DNA of 64,000 nucleotides, taken from Rhynochetos jubatus (lineage: Eukaryota > Chordata > Aves > Eurypygiformes > Rhynochetidae). Under the pieces are notes generated by a model, which worked only from the letters and a program-made list of their open reading frames with translations, ran no database searches and was not told the origin of the DNA. Position numbers and translations under genes: made by a program. The stretch lies in NCBI GenBank assembly GCA_027574665.1, contig CM050650.1, positions 103,017,086-103,081,085 on the forward strand, read 5' to 3'. This document shows, in pieces, positions 48,996-62,600 of the stretch (the first letter of the stretch is position 1; the number at the start of each line of letters is the position of its first letter).

Positions 48996-49980
48996 CTTCA
49001 TCTTCTCTTCTGTTGCACAGTATAGAGACAGACTAGGATGACAGATTCCAGACATCAGTGCCTGAATTTCAATGAAATCTGAGCTCCTCATATATCTTGA
49101 GGTTAAGGGTCCATGAGGGTCTCTTATGTCAGGCCAGATCTACGAGGTAGCAATCTGAAAAGCAATGTTTGATTTTATTAATGAGATTCATATGACACTG
49201 GGACCTTTCCCTATACCTTAGTGATTAAAGCGTGTTTCATTATCCTGGATCCTCACCAAAACAATATGCAATAAGGTGGGAGTTCATCTGAGCCACAGAT
49301 TATATCATTAAAAAAATCTTTCTAGGCAAAGCAAAGTCATCCTATCCTCTCCTCAGCTGCTCATCTCACTTCTCCAGCACAAAACACAGTTTCTGTTTCT
49401 ACATAACAGACTTGTACTTATACAGCCCAACATTTCAAAACTAGAACATACCTATAGAAAACTAGGAATCAAGGCAAAACTGAAATGTAAGCCACAGATA
49501 GTACACAGGGGTTTTTGTCATCTGCTCCTCTGAATTTTTACAAATATCCACTAATTTTCTCTGTTTTTTAATTGATTTCTTAAGTATTATGAGAACATGA
49601 AGGGAAAATTATGCAAAAATTGCAATTATTCTTTAAATATTTTCTGAAACACACGAGGATGTTTGAAGTACGTACCCAAATTTATAGTTTATATTTTAAC
49701 TTTCTGTGTCATTTGTATTGTAGGAATACTTATGTATTTAAATTATGCCTACAGTATCTGTGACCTTCATAATCTATAATGTATTTAGCCTCCAAAACCT
49801 CCTGGTGGCAGGGAAGTAGTATTAGTATTACTTTATGTATAGAAGTAGCAGTAGCCATAGTTGCAGCAGCAGCAGTGATGTGTTTGTAGTATTGTATACA
49901 TTGTATATTATAGTAGAACTAGCATTTTTTATGTGGCTGGGAAGATATATAGTAAAGACCAGAATTCTGTAAATATTGAA
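48996..49980. other. Unannotated AT-rich stretch
   Basis: No element recognised. A short GTA/CAG-rich run lies at about 49817-49880. Confidence 0.5.
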
Positions 49981-50046
49981 GTTGGGGGTTGGACAAGGTG
50001 ATCTCCAGAGATCCCTTCCAAACCTGACTACTCTGTGATTCTGTAA
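49981..50046 (+). mobile_element. Very short CR1 3' tail, plus strand
   Basis: Only about 65 bp: 'gttgggggttggacaaggtg', 'atctccagagatcccttcc' and the tail 'ctctgtgattctgtaac'. This is an extreme 5' truncation of a CR1 insertion. Confidence 0.88.
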
Positions 50047-53000
50047 CTGTTTGTCTCAAGGGCTTTTCAAAGCGGAAATTGTTTGAGCTTTTGAATATTT
50101 TCTTACTTGCATCTTTAACCATGTATATAGTTTTACTGTTCCTGCAAGAAATGTTCAAATAGCTTTCTTTAGATTGCATTCACATGTTCTGAACAGCTCT
50201 AGGAGCGGCATAATTCTTGCCTTACATTCCAGATTAAGAAGTCAAACCCACGGTCAAACTCCGCAAATTACTCAAATTTCTTAACTTAAACAGATGAAGT
50301 TAATTGGACACTGATTATATGCAGCCATGACACTCAAATGCAGTACAGAATTTTCTTTATCTAAGCTGAAACCTTGAGATCATGAAGTGTACAAGGTCTA
50401 TAACCATACCCTTGTCCACACTAAGGATGTAACATAAATCCTATTCAATAGGCAATGCTTACTCTATTTGTTGCTAGTTTTATAACTTCATTACATTAAA
50501 ATGTAATGTAATATTGTTTTGGTGAGGATTCAGGATACTTTGTCTTACTGTTAAGGGACAAGAGGGATAACAGACCCATAGAGGCATAACAGTCCATACA
50601 TCTGAGTATCTGTGTTGATGAGGTACAACAAAAAGAAAATTCTCCTTTTCCATAGCCCAGAAAAACTATCTAATTCCCACTGTCGCCTTGCACTTCTTTA
50701 TGAAAACAGTGAAGTAATGTAATCACTCACCCAAATACATTCTTTCATCAGTCCATTTCAGAAATATTAGTTAATGAAACCTTATAATACCTGAAATGGT
50801 AAGTTTGGGTAAGGGGAAACAATAAGTAAAAATAAAAATAGAGTTTATACAGGATTTTTTTTTTTATTGTACAATTTACAAAAAATACCATCATATCTTA
50901 AGGTCTATTTTCCTGTTATTATACATACAGTAATATTTTATTAATAATAAAGCTCCCAAATCTGCTTTATTTCAGAATAAATTTAGAAGTGGATGACAAC
51001 TGAAATACAGATTTCTTCAAATACCCAGCACTAAGCAAAGTCATGATTTTCTGCAGCTGACTTCACTGCTGGAAGCCATAGTAGAAAGTAGCTAGATTAG
51101 ATAAGAGACTCTTCGGTTTTAAGAGTGTCCCACACCTGTAAATCGGCATTATCTAGTGCTTACTGGATAATTTATGAGATACGAAATTATGCCCTCCAGG
51201 ATGGTTACATGCTTGTTAGAAGACCAGGCAGGGAAGCATTCCAGTGTCCCTACATTTCTAGATTAGGACAGAGGTTAGTTCAAGGATAGTGATGATAGTG
51301 CTCATGGTAGTTATGGTGCCTCATTTGAGTCCTTATCTCCTAAATCACTGGATTCTCATTATCATCTAGAGTCCCTCTAACTGCCAGTACTGATTTGCGT
51401 TGAAATAAAACACATCTCCAAATAATATTGCCCAAGCAATTTGCAGCCTTCTCTTTAATTACAGTTTTACATATTTCTCAAGTTAAAATGTCTCAGGCTT
51501 TCAGGACTTTCTGGAGCATGTAGGCTATACTTCAGCTTATTAGAAAAGAGACCTCAGAAACATTTTTCATAGATTTTGTTTCTCAATGGCTCAGGTTGAA
51601 AGAACAAAACAAAAGGCTAGATTTTACTTAGCTGTGATGAAGATACTTTGAGGACATTATTTAGAGCCTTTATTTCCCCATACTTTCTGAGCATATAAGA
51701 GTGTCCAAGAGTGATAATCTTTGGTGAAAATCAAAACAAGAACACAGGAGTAGATAAAGAAATCTTGTCACTGAAAGGGAAATTGGCAGTGCCTGGAAAA
51801 AAAAGCCTCTCTTCTTCTCCATGGAAGCATCCTGGATTGAATAGAGGCAGAATGTTTCCCAAAATGGTGTGCAACAGTTGCACATTATCCCTGTCTCCTG
51901 CCTGGCTGAGATGAGCCTGGGGGAAGGAATGAAATGGTGCTCCTGTTCAGCCAACCACCAGCATGAACCAGCTTTCCAGTCTTCAGTAATGCAGGCTACT
52001 GCCTGGTCTACCCGTACCAGCAGAGTTGTACATCCTGTACAGTCAGCTACTGCACACTTGACAAGGGGCTTTTACAGAGCTCAGTTCAGCTCAAAATTAA
52101 TATCGATAAATGACTGTAGGAAATGGTGGTCTGCCAAAATCAAACATCTACATGTATCTTTACCAGACGGCTGTGATATGTAATTGTGTAGCCGTTTTCT
52201 ATAAATACTAGGCCACTGAGTAGGTGGAAGTTTTTTCTATTGTCATGATATTTTAATTGAGTTCCCGTAAAAGTAGCTTCTCTACTAACAGTGTTGTTCA
52301 ATGCAGTAGAATGGAAATGGTAGTGAAGAGGAACATTTTTCACAGCATACTCCAAGTCAGCCTATTCTCACATGACAGCAAGAGCAGGTAGTGATTTGAG
52401 AGGGAAGCTGTCTCAGACTTCAGGCTTTGAAGTGTATGAGAAAATACCTTCTTTGAGCCTTATCACTATCTATTCATCTCTCTGAGCTATGGGGTTTTTT
52501 TTGAGATACTGTGAATTCAGTTTGTTCCTCTCCTGTGAGCTGTGTTAAACAAATTCTACAGGTTTACTGTGATAGTATATTTATAGACATGCTATAGATT
52601 TCATTTTTACCCTCAAGTACTAAGATATTTGTTTTACATATTTCCTTGAAAATCACCAGGGAAATATGATGAACAAGACACTAACAAAAAATTAAATCTT
52701 CTAGCTAGGTCTTCTTTCTCCTGGAAGAAGGTACTGAACTGAATGCTTTTTGTCTTTCACCATACAAATTCCATATTCATAGTTCTCTGAGTTTTACTCA
52801 TTATCCCAGTGTCTATTGTTCGGAAAAAAAAAAAAAACCAAAACCAAAACCCACAAGGTTACGTTTGTAGTCACACTTAAGGTCTGCTAAATGTTTCATA
52901 ATGTTGATTTGCATAATTTAACACTACTAATGAAATCTTATTTCAACTATGTTCTTTAAGTTCTGACCAATGTAATGCAAAGATTCTGTTTCATTAATAT

Positions 53001-53253
53001 AATAAGATCAATGAAAATGATGATGCCTTTTTCACACTAAGAATAAAAATGTTTTCAGGTCACAGTCTCCATGATTAGTGAGTAGTATCAATTTTAGAAG
53101 ATCAAAAATTTTCAGTGAAATGAGTAAAAGTCAACAAAGTGTTAATACAAATAAGATCTTTAAAAGGTTGTGCTGTAGTACTCGTATCTGTAGCATTTGA
53201 AGTTGCTGTGCTAATCTGCAAAGTGTGTGACGGTGACTCCTACATTCACACAC
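50047..53253. other. Unannotated AT-rich stretch
   Basis: No element or gene recognised. The segment 51780-52080 is GC-richer, with short overlapping frames of 67-104 codons that match no family I know. Confidence 0.5.
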
Positions 53254-53374
53254 TGTGCTGTTTCTGGCTGGGATAGAGTTAATTTTTTCACAGCAGCTAA
53301 TATGAGGCTGTGTTTTGGAAACTTGACTGCATATTTTGTGGTGCTTAGTTGCTGACTGGGGCTAGTCCATGACA
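53254..53374 (+). mobile_element. Internally deleted solo LTR (121 bp), plus strand
   Basis: The first about 65 bp ('tgtgctgtttctggctgg', 'gatagagttaatttt', 'gaggctgtgttttgg') are the 5' end of the same ERVL-like LTR family as at 28898 and 33445. The last about 35 bp ('tagttgctgactggggctag', 'tccatgaca') are its 3' end. The middle, with promoter and polyadenylation signal, is gone. Flanks cacac (53249-53253) and cacat (53375-53379) form a 5-bp target duplication with one mismatch, supporting both borders. Confidence 0.8.
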
Positions 53375-56300
53375 CACATGTACTGAATGGTAAATTTTGT
53401 CCCTCATCATCCTTCACACCAAGCTCCCCCATTTCCTGGCACCCTTCCGACACTCCACTCAGCAACAAAACCTCCCTTTCCCCGTTACCAAAAGATGCTC
53501 ATTTCCATGCCTCTTACATCAACTCTGATCACAAATCTTGCATGGTCAACAGCATTTATCATTTCAGCAGTTTAGGTTCTCCCTCTCCACTCCCAGTTTT
53601 CCCAGCTTTCCTGTCTTTGCACCACATTCATCCTATTCCCCCAAGCCCACACAATACAGCTTTAGCAGAAACCTGTTCTCCCTACACGTTGCTTTTTGTT
53701 GTTTGCCAGACAGGCAAACAGCAAAAAGAAAGACCAAACAGCAGCCTTTCCTTTTCCAGTACAAAAGCAAATGTAAAGCTACCTTAGACTTGCAAACATC
53801 ATGTTTTCCCCTCCACAGTACACTATCAAAAAGGCGTATCTACTTTCAGCCCTGTTCTTTTTGGCAGCTTTTGCCCGCAGAGATAGGCAGGTAGGGAAAG
53901 GAGCCAGGTAGGTGGAATAAGATCTCTTGAGCTGTCAGGGACCTGTGCCTGTGATGCCAGTGAGGACACCTGGTTAGGCAGGAGTGAATATGTCTGATAA
54001 TCCTGAATGAGTTCTGAATTCTTTTTCACCTGTTCAGATCTTTTTAGAATCCCAAAGAATTTTACATTATAAAAAGTTAGCCAGCTAAGTAGCATAAACA
54101 TTAAATCCTAGATCAAATTTGTCAAGTACAGTTCCTTTTCTATGAATAAGTAAGCATCAAATGTGGATCAAAATATATAATAAATGATAAAAGCAAAGTA
54201 AACACTTTAATTCTCTACAATTCATTCAGAAGAAGAATTAAGGATTCATTAATGGCAGTGAGTCACTTTTTAATAAAATCTATCAACAGAACATGAAAAA
54301 AACCCTGTGGTTGTCATGGTATTTAATATAAAATACATGGTAAGATAAATGGCTGATTTTTAATTAATAGATCCGACTCTGTAAAGTCAGATATTCAGGC
54401 TCTAAAGCCATGTAGCACACACAGAAAATTGCCTGGATCTAGGGCTTTGCTACTGAAATTATAATTAGCCTGTCTGCAACTCCATCTGCAGAATGATTCC
54501 TTGTCAGAGCATGAATAGATTCTGTTGTGGCAGCAAAGAAAATTCCTAAGTATCAGTAGGAAGAATGACAGTCACAATATGGAAATCTCTTGTCACCAAA
54601 AAAAAATTAAAAAAAAATCAAACTAAAACAGATGCTAATCCTTAAGAAAAGTCCTAAAATATAGTTTGCATAACAGCTCAAAAAGCAAAGAAAACCATAA
54701 CTAGGAGACAGATATTTGCTTGGCCAGGAAAAATTATCAGGCTCTTCCTAGAAGTCCTGTGGAAAATTGTTCCTGACTCACCTGGAATACATTGAGTTTT
54801 GTCTGTGACAAGAAGCAAAGAAACCCACCAGTAACTGGGAAGCTGTCCCTATCTATTACTTTTCCATTCTTTCAGCTGGTACTCCTACGAATCTTGCTCA
54901 GGACTCCTGCTTTAAGGGGCTGGGAAAGTTTATCTGCTCACTAAATCCTTTTGCTTATTATATTTGTGTCTTCACTGCTGCTGTAAATATTCCTTTCCCT
55001 TACCTTAATCACGTATCACTCATAAAGGAAACTATTATAACCACACAATGCTTTGCAGAGTAAATGATTACATCTTGGCACAAAGTAAGTATTCCTGAGT
55101 CTTCTTCAATGTCCTACTGAGATCTTACAGGAATGGAGGGGATCTCAGCCTGCTGATGCCATGGGGCACTCATTCTTTGTCTGCCAAAGGCTTCAGGCAT
55201 GCTTACTAAAAAATGTTTATCTGAACAGGTTTGGTTAGGAGTGATGTCAAAGGACTAAAATTTGGCCAAAGCCAACTTTGTCATACAATTTTTGAGTGAG
55301 TAAACAATGAATAGTTAAATACTTCCAGCTATAAGGGCAATGTTTCATTAGTACTCTAAACAAAGACTAAAAGATCAGTTAGTTAAGCAGGAAAAGATCA
55401 GAACCAGTAGGTAATTTAGGTCAAATAGAGAATTTGAAAGGAATTTATGCTTCATTGAAAAGTGGATTGTTTTCTTTGCCATGATTTTATTTTAAACTTA
55501 ATGAGTTTAGAAATATTCCAGGGGATTCCTCTTGTCTCTCCAGAAAGTTTGTCGAGGACCTGGACTACGGCCCTAGGACTAGGCAGATGCATAGCCTTGC
55601 TCTCTACTCTGTTTGCCTGATCAAAGATTTCTTCTCTCTGTGCACTGGGATGGGGCACCAAGCTAAATATGATACAAGTAATAGGAATAAAAACAGGAAC
55701 TGGAACACTGACTGCTTTGGGGATCATTACTTGTAAAGTGCTACTGTATAACTGCTAGAATATAAAAGAAACAGAATGAGCAGGATTGCACTATCTCTTT
55801 ATTATATTGTAAATAAAGAAACATTGTTTGACAGTTAATATGGTGATTATTTAAAGATTTTGTAAAACAAAAAAGTAAATGCTTTGATTAGTTGTATTGA
55901 ACTGAATTTTCATGTAGGTTACACAAAATAAATGAAAAAAAAGACAGTACCCATATTATTTTCAAAATCTGTGCTCAACAAAAAATTCTTCAATGATGAA
56001 GAAAGAGGAAACAGCTAACAGCTTCCCTCTCACTCTTCTTGTCTTTTCTCAGCAGAAATTTGATCATTCACTTTAACTTCTTCCACCAGCCTCCCCAGGT
56101 AGTTCTGAGAGATCAGTGAGAAAAAAAAACTTCATAAGGGGAGGAACAGTATGCCATCTGGCATCTGGTTCCAGTGTTTATGTGTTTGAGACAGGTGCCT
56201 AAATGTTAAGAAATACCTTCATATGCACATATTGTATTCACACTAATGGTAAAGGAGTAACAAATCGTCTTTTTGCAGTTACCCTCATCAGCTTCCATTA

Positions 56301-58879
56301 CAGGGAAGCAGAAAGTGTCACTCCACTACCTGTTTGTTACATGTGTTGTAATATTGCTAAAATGGGACAATTCTCGAAAGCAGAGTTTCAGTAAAAATAC
56401 AGATTGTATTAAGACCTATCTAGATTTTAGGCATGGGTTTCCACTAAAGTTGATCACAATTTTTTTAATATTGCTTATAGGGAGAAGTTAACAGTACTGT
56501 TTGATGACCACCTTAACTTAAAATTTATTCCTTCAGAAGACAGCCTAAAACCTGTGGTCTAATAAAGTTTTGGGGCCAAAACATAAATGTCTGGTGCCAA
56601 AATAAATGTTTCCATAATAACACTGTGGTATTATTATTTTTAAATACATAATGAACAGATGTGTACCTGCAGTTAACAGTTTACATCAACGTTATTTTTT
56701 CCTGTCTTGTTTGAAAAAAAAAAAAAAAGTATTAAGAAGAAAATGTCTCTTATTATACCTTATTTTGAATAGTCCTCAATTTTCTGTGATTTGAGTAGAA
56801 GCTAAGGCTGACATTAGCAAGAACCTAATGTTAAAGTACTTAAACAAATATTAACATCTTATTCTGAACAGATGGTGTTTGCTGAGCCCAATCATTCTAT
56901 GGAAACTCTATTATGTGCTATGTTTGCTGTTCTGAAATTCTGTATGTTTTAGACCATATTCTAGACTGCATTTGACCTTTATTTTCTTTTTTCCTTTAAC
57001 CTTAGAAGTATTATTACTGAAACTACCACTATTAAGTGCAGTTCATGGTCACATGTTTTAAAAAATCTGCAGGCTTAATTCTTGAGCTAGAAATAAGTGA
57101 TTGTTTTTCTCTGCATTCTGATTAAACTTGGTAGCGTTCGATTTAAACATTTTAGTCACAACCACACTTAGTCAGTAACTGGTAAAAGAATATGCACAAC
57201 ACTGTACCTACTAAAAGCTTGGCAATCTCTCTCAGAAGTCCTGACCTTGTCTCACCAAAAGTGCTGTTAGTAACTTGTGATTTAGGGAGAAAGAGACTGG
57301 ACAATACAACATTTATTTAGTCTGTCATTTCCTGAAGATAAATGTTGTTTCAAAATCTTCAAAGAAAATTTAACACATCCTTAAACTGTGTGTGGCAAGG
57401 ACTTGCTATGAAAACAACTGTTTTTCCATTACTATGTCATACTTACATCTTTGTATCAGCAGCAAAAAGAAGGAGAAAGAAAATTAATGAATCAGCAAAT
57501 ATATTTATATGCCTAAGATAAGCTGCTGTGTCACTGTGTTGCTGTGTATATTTGTCTCCCATCTGCTCCTACTCAGTCATTTATTTGTAGAGGAGCCATA
57601 TGTTTCAGAGCTGCCTTTGAATCATCCAGCTTATTTTAGAATGCTGAGATATCAGTTATCACACTTTACATGAACAAAAGAGACCTGAGCTCTGATGATT
57701 AGAGTGGCTGTGAACACTAAGAAATTAACAATTTATAACATATTTTCCATCTCTGCTAATAATTCCTAATGTGTAACATCAAAAATCGTAATCTACTTTC
57801 ATGACTATGTAAAATTTAAGACCAGGACTGTGATGTTAGCATTTCCTGTTTTGTGATTTCCTAATTGTAATTCCATGGTTCATGGTTCTCAACTCAATAA
57901 ACCATGGGCCATGCATTACTACTCTGATTTCAGTGGAAGCTTTGGGAGAGAGTGGTGGGTCCAGGTTGAGTCTTCAAACTATGGAGCAAAGTTTCATTCT
58001 ATCCATGTGCCATAATGGTTTTGCCTTTTAGATTTTTATTCTTAAGATCCTTTTTATTACACATTTTTTATGTATCTTTTACTTTTTTTAGGGAATTCTA
58101 TTCCTTTCCTCTATTAGAGGGTTTGAGGTTTTTTATTTTGCTCTCTTTATTTTCTTTCCTTCCAAGCTCTCTCTAGTTCTCTTGATACTGAGCATTATCC
58201 ACTGTTCTAAATAAAACCAGAAAGTTATGTTCAAACAGTAAAAATGGTTATCAGCCAAGTGTCCTTTTATTTTATATAATTATGTTCTTGAAGAAGCTAC
58301 TAGAATATCCGTGAAATCTGAACTGCCATCTGAATACAGTAGCACAACTGTGGCACACAACTGGCTCTAGTCTACTCACTCAAAAATGTGAATACCTCTA
58401 AATGACAGCCCAGAAGAACTCACCTCCCCACATTTTTAAGTCAGGATTTAAACGTTTTTTGAAGGTCATTTGTTAGAAGTATCACGTCAACTGGCAACTA
58501 CTGCACTAAATTTTGTCCTTTTTTTTGGCAATTTACAATGTGCTGTTATGAGTAAATCAATCTTCTTCTAGAATATCATTCTTTGAAGACCTAAGCGAAA
58601 CAAGAAACTCTAGCATAATAAAAGCTTTATTTGCTACTGGGTTTACTCAAGGGATTATATATTTCATTTACTCTGTAGAAAATTCTCTGTGTGTTGCTGT
58701 ACTTTTTTCCCAGAATCAATGCGTCTATAAACAAGAAATACCTTAAAATATTCCTAACCTTTTGACTGAGGCTGTAGTTTTATTTAGCTTCAGTTTTCAG
58801 AGCAGAAAGAAAGATCTACTGGTGTAGAAACCTAAATCTAAAGGCCAGCACAAAGATGATAGATGAGCAAAGATGGTAG
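53375..58879. other. Unannotated stretch, about 5.5 kb
   Basis: The first 400 bp (53390-53800) are pyrimidine-rich on the plus strand and contain the hairpin described separately. The rest is AT-rich single-copy-looking sequence with an A15 run at 56714-56728. No gene recognised. Confidence 0.5.
53692..53728. repeat. Short hairpin with 16-bp stem
   Basis: 'ctttttgttgtttgcc' (53692-53707) and 'ggcaaacagcaaaaag' (53713-53728) are complementary at 15 of 16 positions, the remaining pair being G-T, with a 5-base loop. The stem does not extend clearly beyond this. Confidence 0.85.
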
Positions 58880-59660
58880 ATACATAAATAAGGTTATTTA
58901 GAGAAAAAGTTTAAATAAAGGAAGAGAATGGAGGACATGACCTATGGGGCACACACAGGAAGCAGAGATATGGAAGGGCTTCTAAAAGATATGTCAAAGG
59001 AATGATTAGACAGACAGAAAGAGAGACACAGGTGAGATCAGTTAGAGAAGCAAAGACAGAAAAAATATTTCAAATGAAATAAAAGGCACTGTAGAGGTCA
59101 AAGATGATGAAGACATACTGGAAAAGTCTGAGATTCTGCTAAAATGTCACTAAAGACTTTGGCAAAAGTAGCTCCCTTGGAATGCAAAGGAGAAATTGAG
59201 TATAAATAGATGGGGAAATCCAGTAAATGTTGTGTTTAATGAGCTTGAAGTAAAAGGGAGGAACAAGACAGGGCAAGAAATGAGGAGAAAATTTGAGATA
59301 AAGGTGGGATATTTTTCAAAGAGCAAAGACTGACCCTTTTGTACTGCAAAGTAAAAGATCCAGAAAGTAGTGAGAAGTTATGTGGAAAATACAGGCAAGG
59401 GTAAGAGTGGTGTGAGAGAGTTTCAGAGGCGAACGAGAGTAAATCTGGGGGAGAATTGGTAGCAAATAAGCAGATCAGCAGCAAGAAAGAAAGATAACAG
59501 AATTTCGGGAACAAAACAAGGAGGGAAAAGAAGGTGAGAAGCAAGTCATCTTGCATTTCATCTATGTCATCTAGTCAGAAACTGGAAGGGTCCCATATGG
59601 GAGGGAGGGAGGGGATAGAGGAAGATTTTAAGTCTGAGCCAATGAGGGGAAAAAGCAGAT
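58880..59660 (+). repeat. Purine-rich block, candidate ancient amniote repeat
   Basis: About 0.8 kb with strong A+G bias on the plus strand. Segments such as 'ctatggggcacacac' (58942), 'tgtagaggtcaaagatgatg' (59092), 'gactttggcaaaagtag' (59154) and 'gaagggtcccatatggg' (59585) occur in the same order, as far as I recall, in an old interspersed repeat common in mammals ('gagaggtcaag-gatgag...' type, which I believe is LINE-derived). The match is diverged and rests on memory. An alternative is a plain purine-biased region. The minus-strand 106-codon frame here is low-complexity and not a gene. Confidence 0.4.
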
Positions 59661-62600
59661 GGGACTATGGAGATCTAAAGTAGTTGGGAAATAGTTATTT
59701 ATCTAGACAGAAGGTAGAACTGAACAGAAAAAACAGGTTTGTAGTGAAGAGTGACTGACTTCACAACTACTTCAGAAAATATTCCACTCTGTGGGGGAAA
59801 ATGTGGTGCAGATTCAAAGACGTAAGAAAATTATAATGGCTGAATGAAGTGACAAAGACCCTGATCAGGAACCAGTGTGAGGGCAGAAGAGAAAATAAAG
59901 AAGAGAAAGATGCTAAACTCAAATGTAAGCTCAAAGCTCAGCAGAGATTGTGAGCGAAAAACATTCTGTAACAGAAAAAAAACAAAGGTGTATTTGAATG
60001 GACAAAACCAGTTCTCAGTGAGAGCCACCAGCCAGTGGGAAGGAGGCATACTGAGATTCAGAAATTTTTTAAATTTTAGAACAGGACGGTTGGATCACAT
60101 CTGGAAACTTTATCATTCTGGTACAATGATCCTCCTGCAGAAATTTATTCATCTTCTACATTAAATACACTTTTTTAATATATATTTTCAAAATTTCCAA
60201 AGAACTTGTATGGTGCCTTAAAAAAAAGGTGAAAATTTCTATGGCATTCTTCAAAAGGTCTGGGTTTTTTTTCCAGTTAATGCTTCAATCTTATGAGAAA
60301 GCTCAACATACAAGAAAGTTGACTGTCTACATGCTTCCTCTCAGCTTCTTCTTGCTGTAAGCTTTTCTGTGTCATTGTTCTTTCTGTGCAGATATGTGTA
60401 ACTGAATCCCTGCAGGTTATTTTGCCATGTTTAGCTTTCCTCTAATCCACTTAAGTTCTCTGGTCAATTTATTAGCTATTCCCAAGAAAGGTCATGCCAC
60501 GGCATTCTAATTTGTTTTATTCAACCCACCTCTGAAAAGCACTGATAACTTTCTTCTACTCTCTTTTTAAAATAGAAAGTGTCAAGTCTTCAATTATTAT
60601 TTGACTTCAACACAGATACTTAGAATATCCACCGGCAGAAATTTTCACCGGCTCTGCAGTCATTTTCCCCCTTGAGGAAATGCAAAGCTGCAACACTGAT
60701 AAATAGTGCCTTTTTAACTTACATTTCACCCTGACCTCATATTGACTTAATAGAATCTTTACCTCGGTAAGGGAAGAAGAGTTGGTCAGTGCCACAGGGG
60801 CAGCGTATGTTTTCAAAATAGTAGAGAACAGAGTAACTTCCATTGCTGTGATGTAATTCATTTTCAAAATGCTTTGTGGCTTCTAATGACAGATTCCATA
60901 TGCTATAAAACTGAGCACTACAAAGTCACTATACATATAAGATTTTAACATTTGAAACAGAATAAAATTAGGGAAAATCTGAATATTCAAACCAGAATAA
61001 CTATACTATAAATTACTCACACACAACCTTGCATTTCAACAGTGACCTTGGCCCTAATCAAGAATTTAGGAAGAAAAATACAACTCTGGAGAGGTTTTTA
61101 AATGCATGCCTCATCAAGTTATCATAATTAAATCATCATTTTCATCAAGCAGTAAAATGTGACCAAATTACCATGCAAAACTATTAATCACAGCACATAT
61201 ACATTTCAATTGCAAACAGTTTAGGATGCATTTATAAAAGTCTTCTTAAGATAATAATGAGCTAAAATATGTGAATGTTTTGCCATTGGAGGAGGAGCTA
61301 AAGGTATTTTAGAAAGTTTGTTATTAAAAATATTAAATCCCCAATCATGAAAATTATTTATGTGGATAAGTATGTATGTTTTCAGGATTGTTACATCAGC
61401 AATTAATAGACTGAAAAAGTTGAACATGTTCTTTATATGTCCAATTTTAGGTACACTACACCTAAAGTTAGTTTCAAAGACAGACGGAAATCATTACTCA
61501 CAATTGTAAGCCCCCTCTACTTCAAATCTACATATCCTTAAAAAGTTTGGGTTACTTTCTTCTAGAAACCAGAGGTGTAATAATGCGCAGCATCTGAATT
61601 TGCATGCATGATGTGAAGCCATCTTACGTAATTACATGAACATTTTAACTGTTATGGTAAATGAAACCATATAATGGAGAAAATATAACTGAATTCATAT
61701 TAAGACTCATAATCTTCAACAAGGGTGCAGTGTGCTAAACAAAATTAATCTTTCATGGAAAATGTTTTGACAAGAAAAGAAACAAATTATTAAAGTATTT
61801 GTTTCAAATTCATCACTCTCATCTTTTGATCCACTTTGAAGCAAACACCCCATATAACTTGTCAGAATGTTGTACTGTGCAGATAGTCTCCACTTCTCTT
61901 TATTTTAGGTTCCATGGTTTTTAGGCTGATGTTGTCATGAGCGGTGAGCAACCTCTTTTTGTAGACATTATGCATTGCTGATTCAGCAATTTAAAAATTA
62001 CAATTATATTTGCCTTTTTAAGGAAAATCAGCAGTGTTCCAACCTCACCTTTCCATATTAATTTCATGCTTCGGGGTATACAAATATTTCTGTGCTAACT
62101 CCACGTGACCCTTTTTTTGGCATCCTCAGCTGTTCTTTTTTCCTAATGGTTTCTGTTGGGTTTAGTTGACATCACCCTGGCAGACACAGGAGGGACAGTG
62201 TCTTCCCCATTCTCTCTCCTGCCATCCTATCCATTTCCTTAGAGAGAAAATGTCCAGAGACCTCAGGCTGCAGGACCATCACTTCAGCCATTCAAGGAGA
62301 GCCACACCCCTTGATATATCTGCCTACTTGGAGTTGTGTCTATCTTTGCCTTCATTACAGAGGAAAGTTCTTCCTGCAGGAGAAGTGTTCTGAACCACTT
62401 CTGTATTTTCTGAATGGAGTTACAACATAGACTTAATGAGCCAAATCTGTTTACTGTCTGCTTGTCCATTGAGTAAATTAGTTTCTAGCAAAGATATGGT
62501 GGGTTTCTGGGTTTTTCGATGGTATTTCTCCTGGCTCGTTTGGTTGTGTCTGGGATTATGGTGTTCTGATTCATGCTTAGATCCCTGAACTCAGTTTTCA

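Noticed and set aside
59236..59556. 106-codon minus-strand Leu/Ser/Phe-rich frame resembling membrane segments
   Set aside because: It is the pyrimidine-rich complement of a purine-biased block; low complexity rather than a protein.
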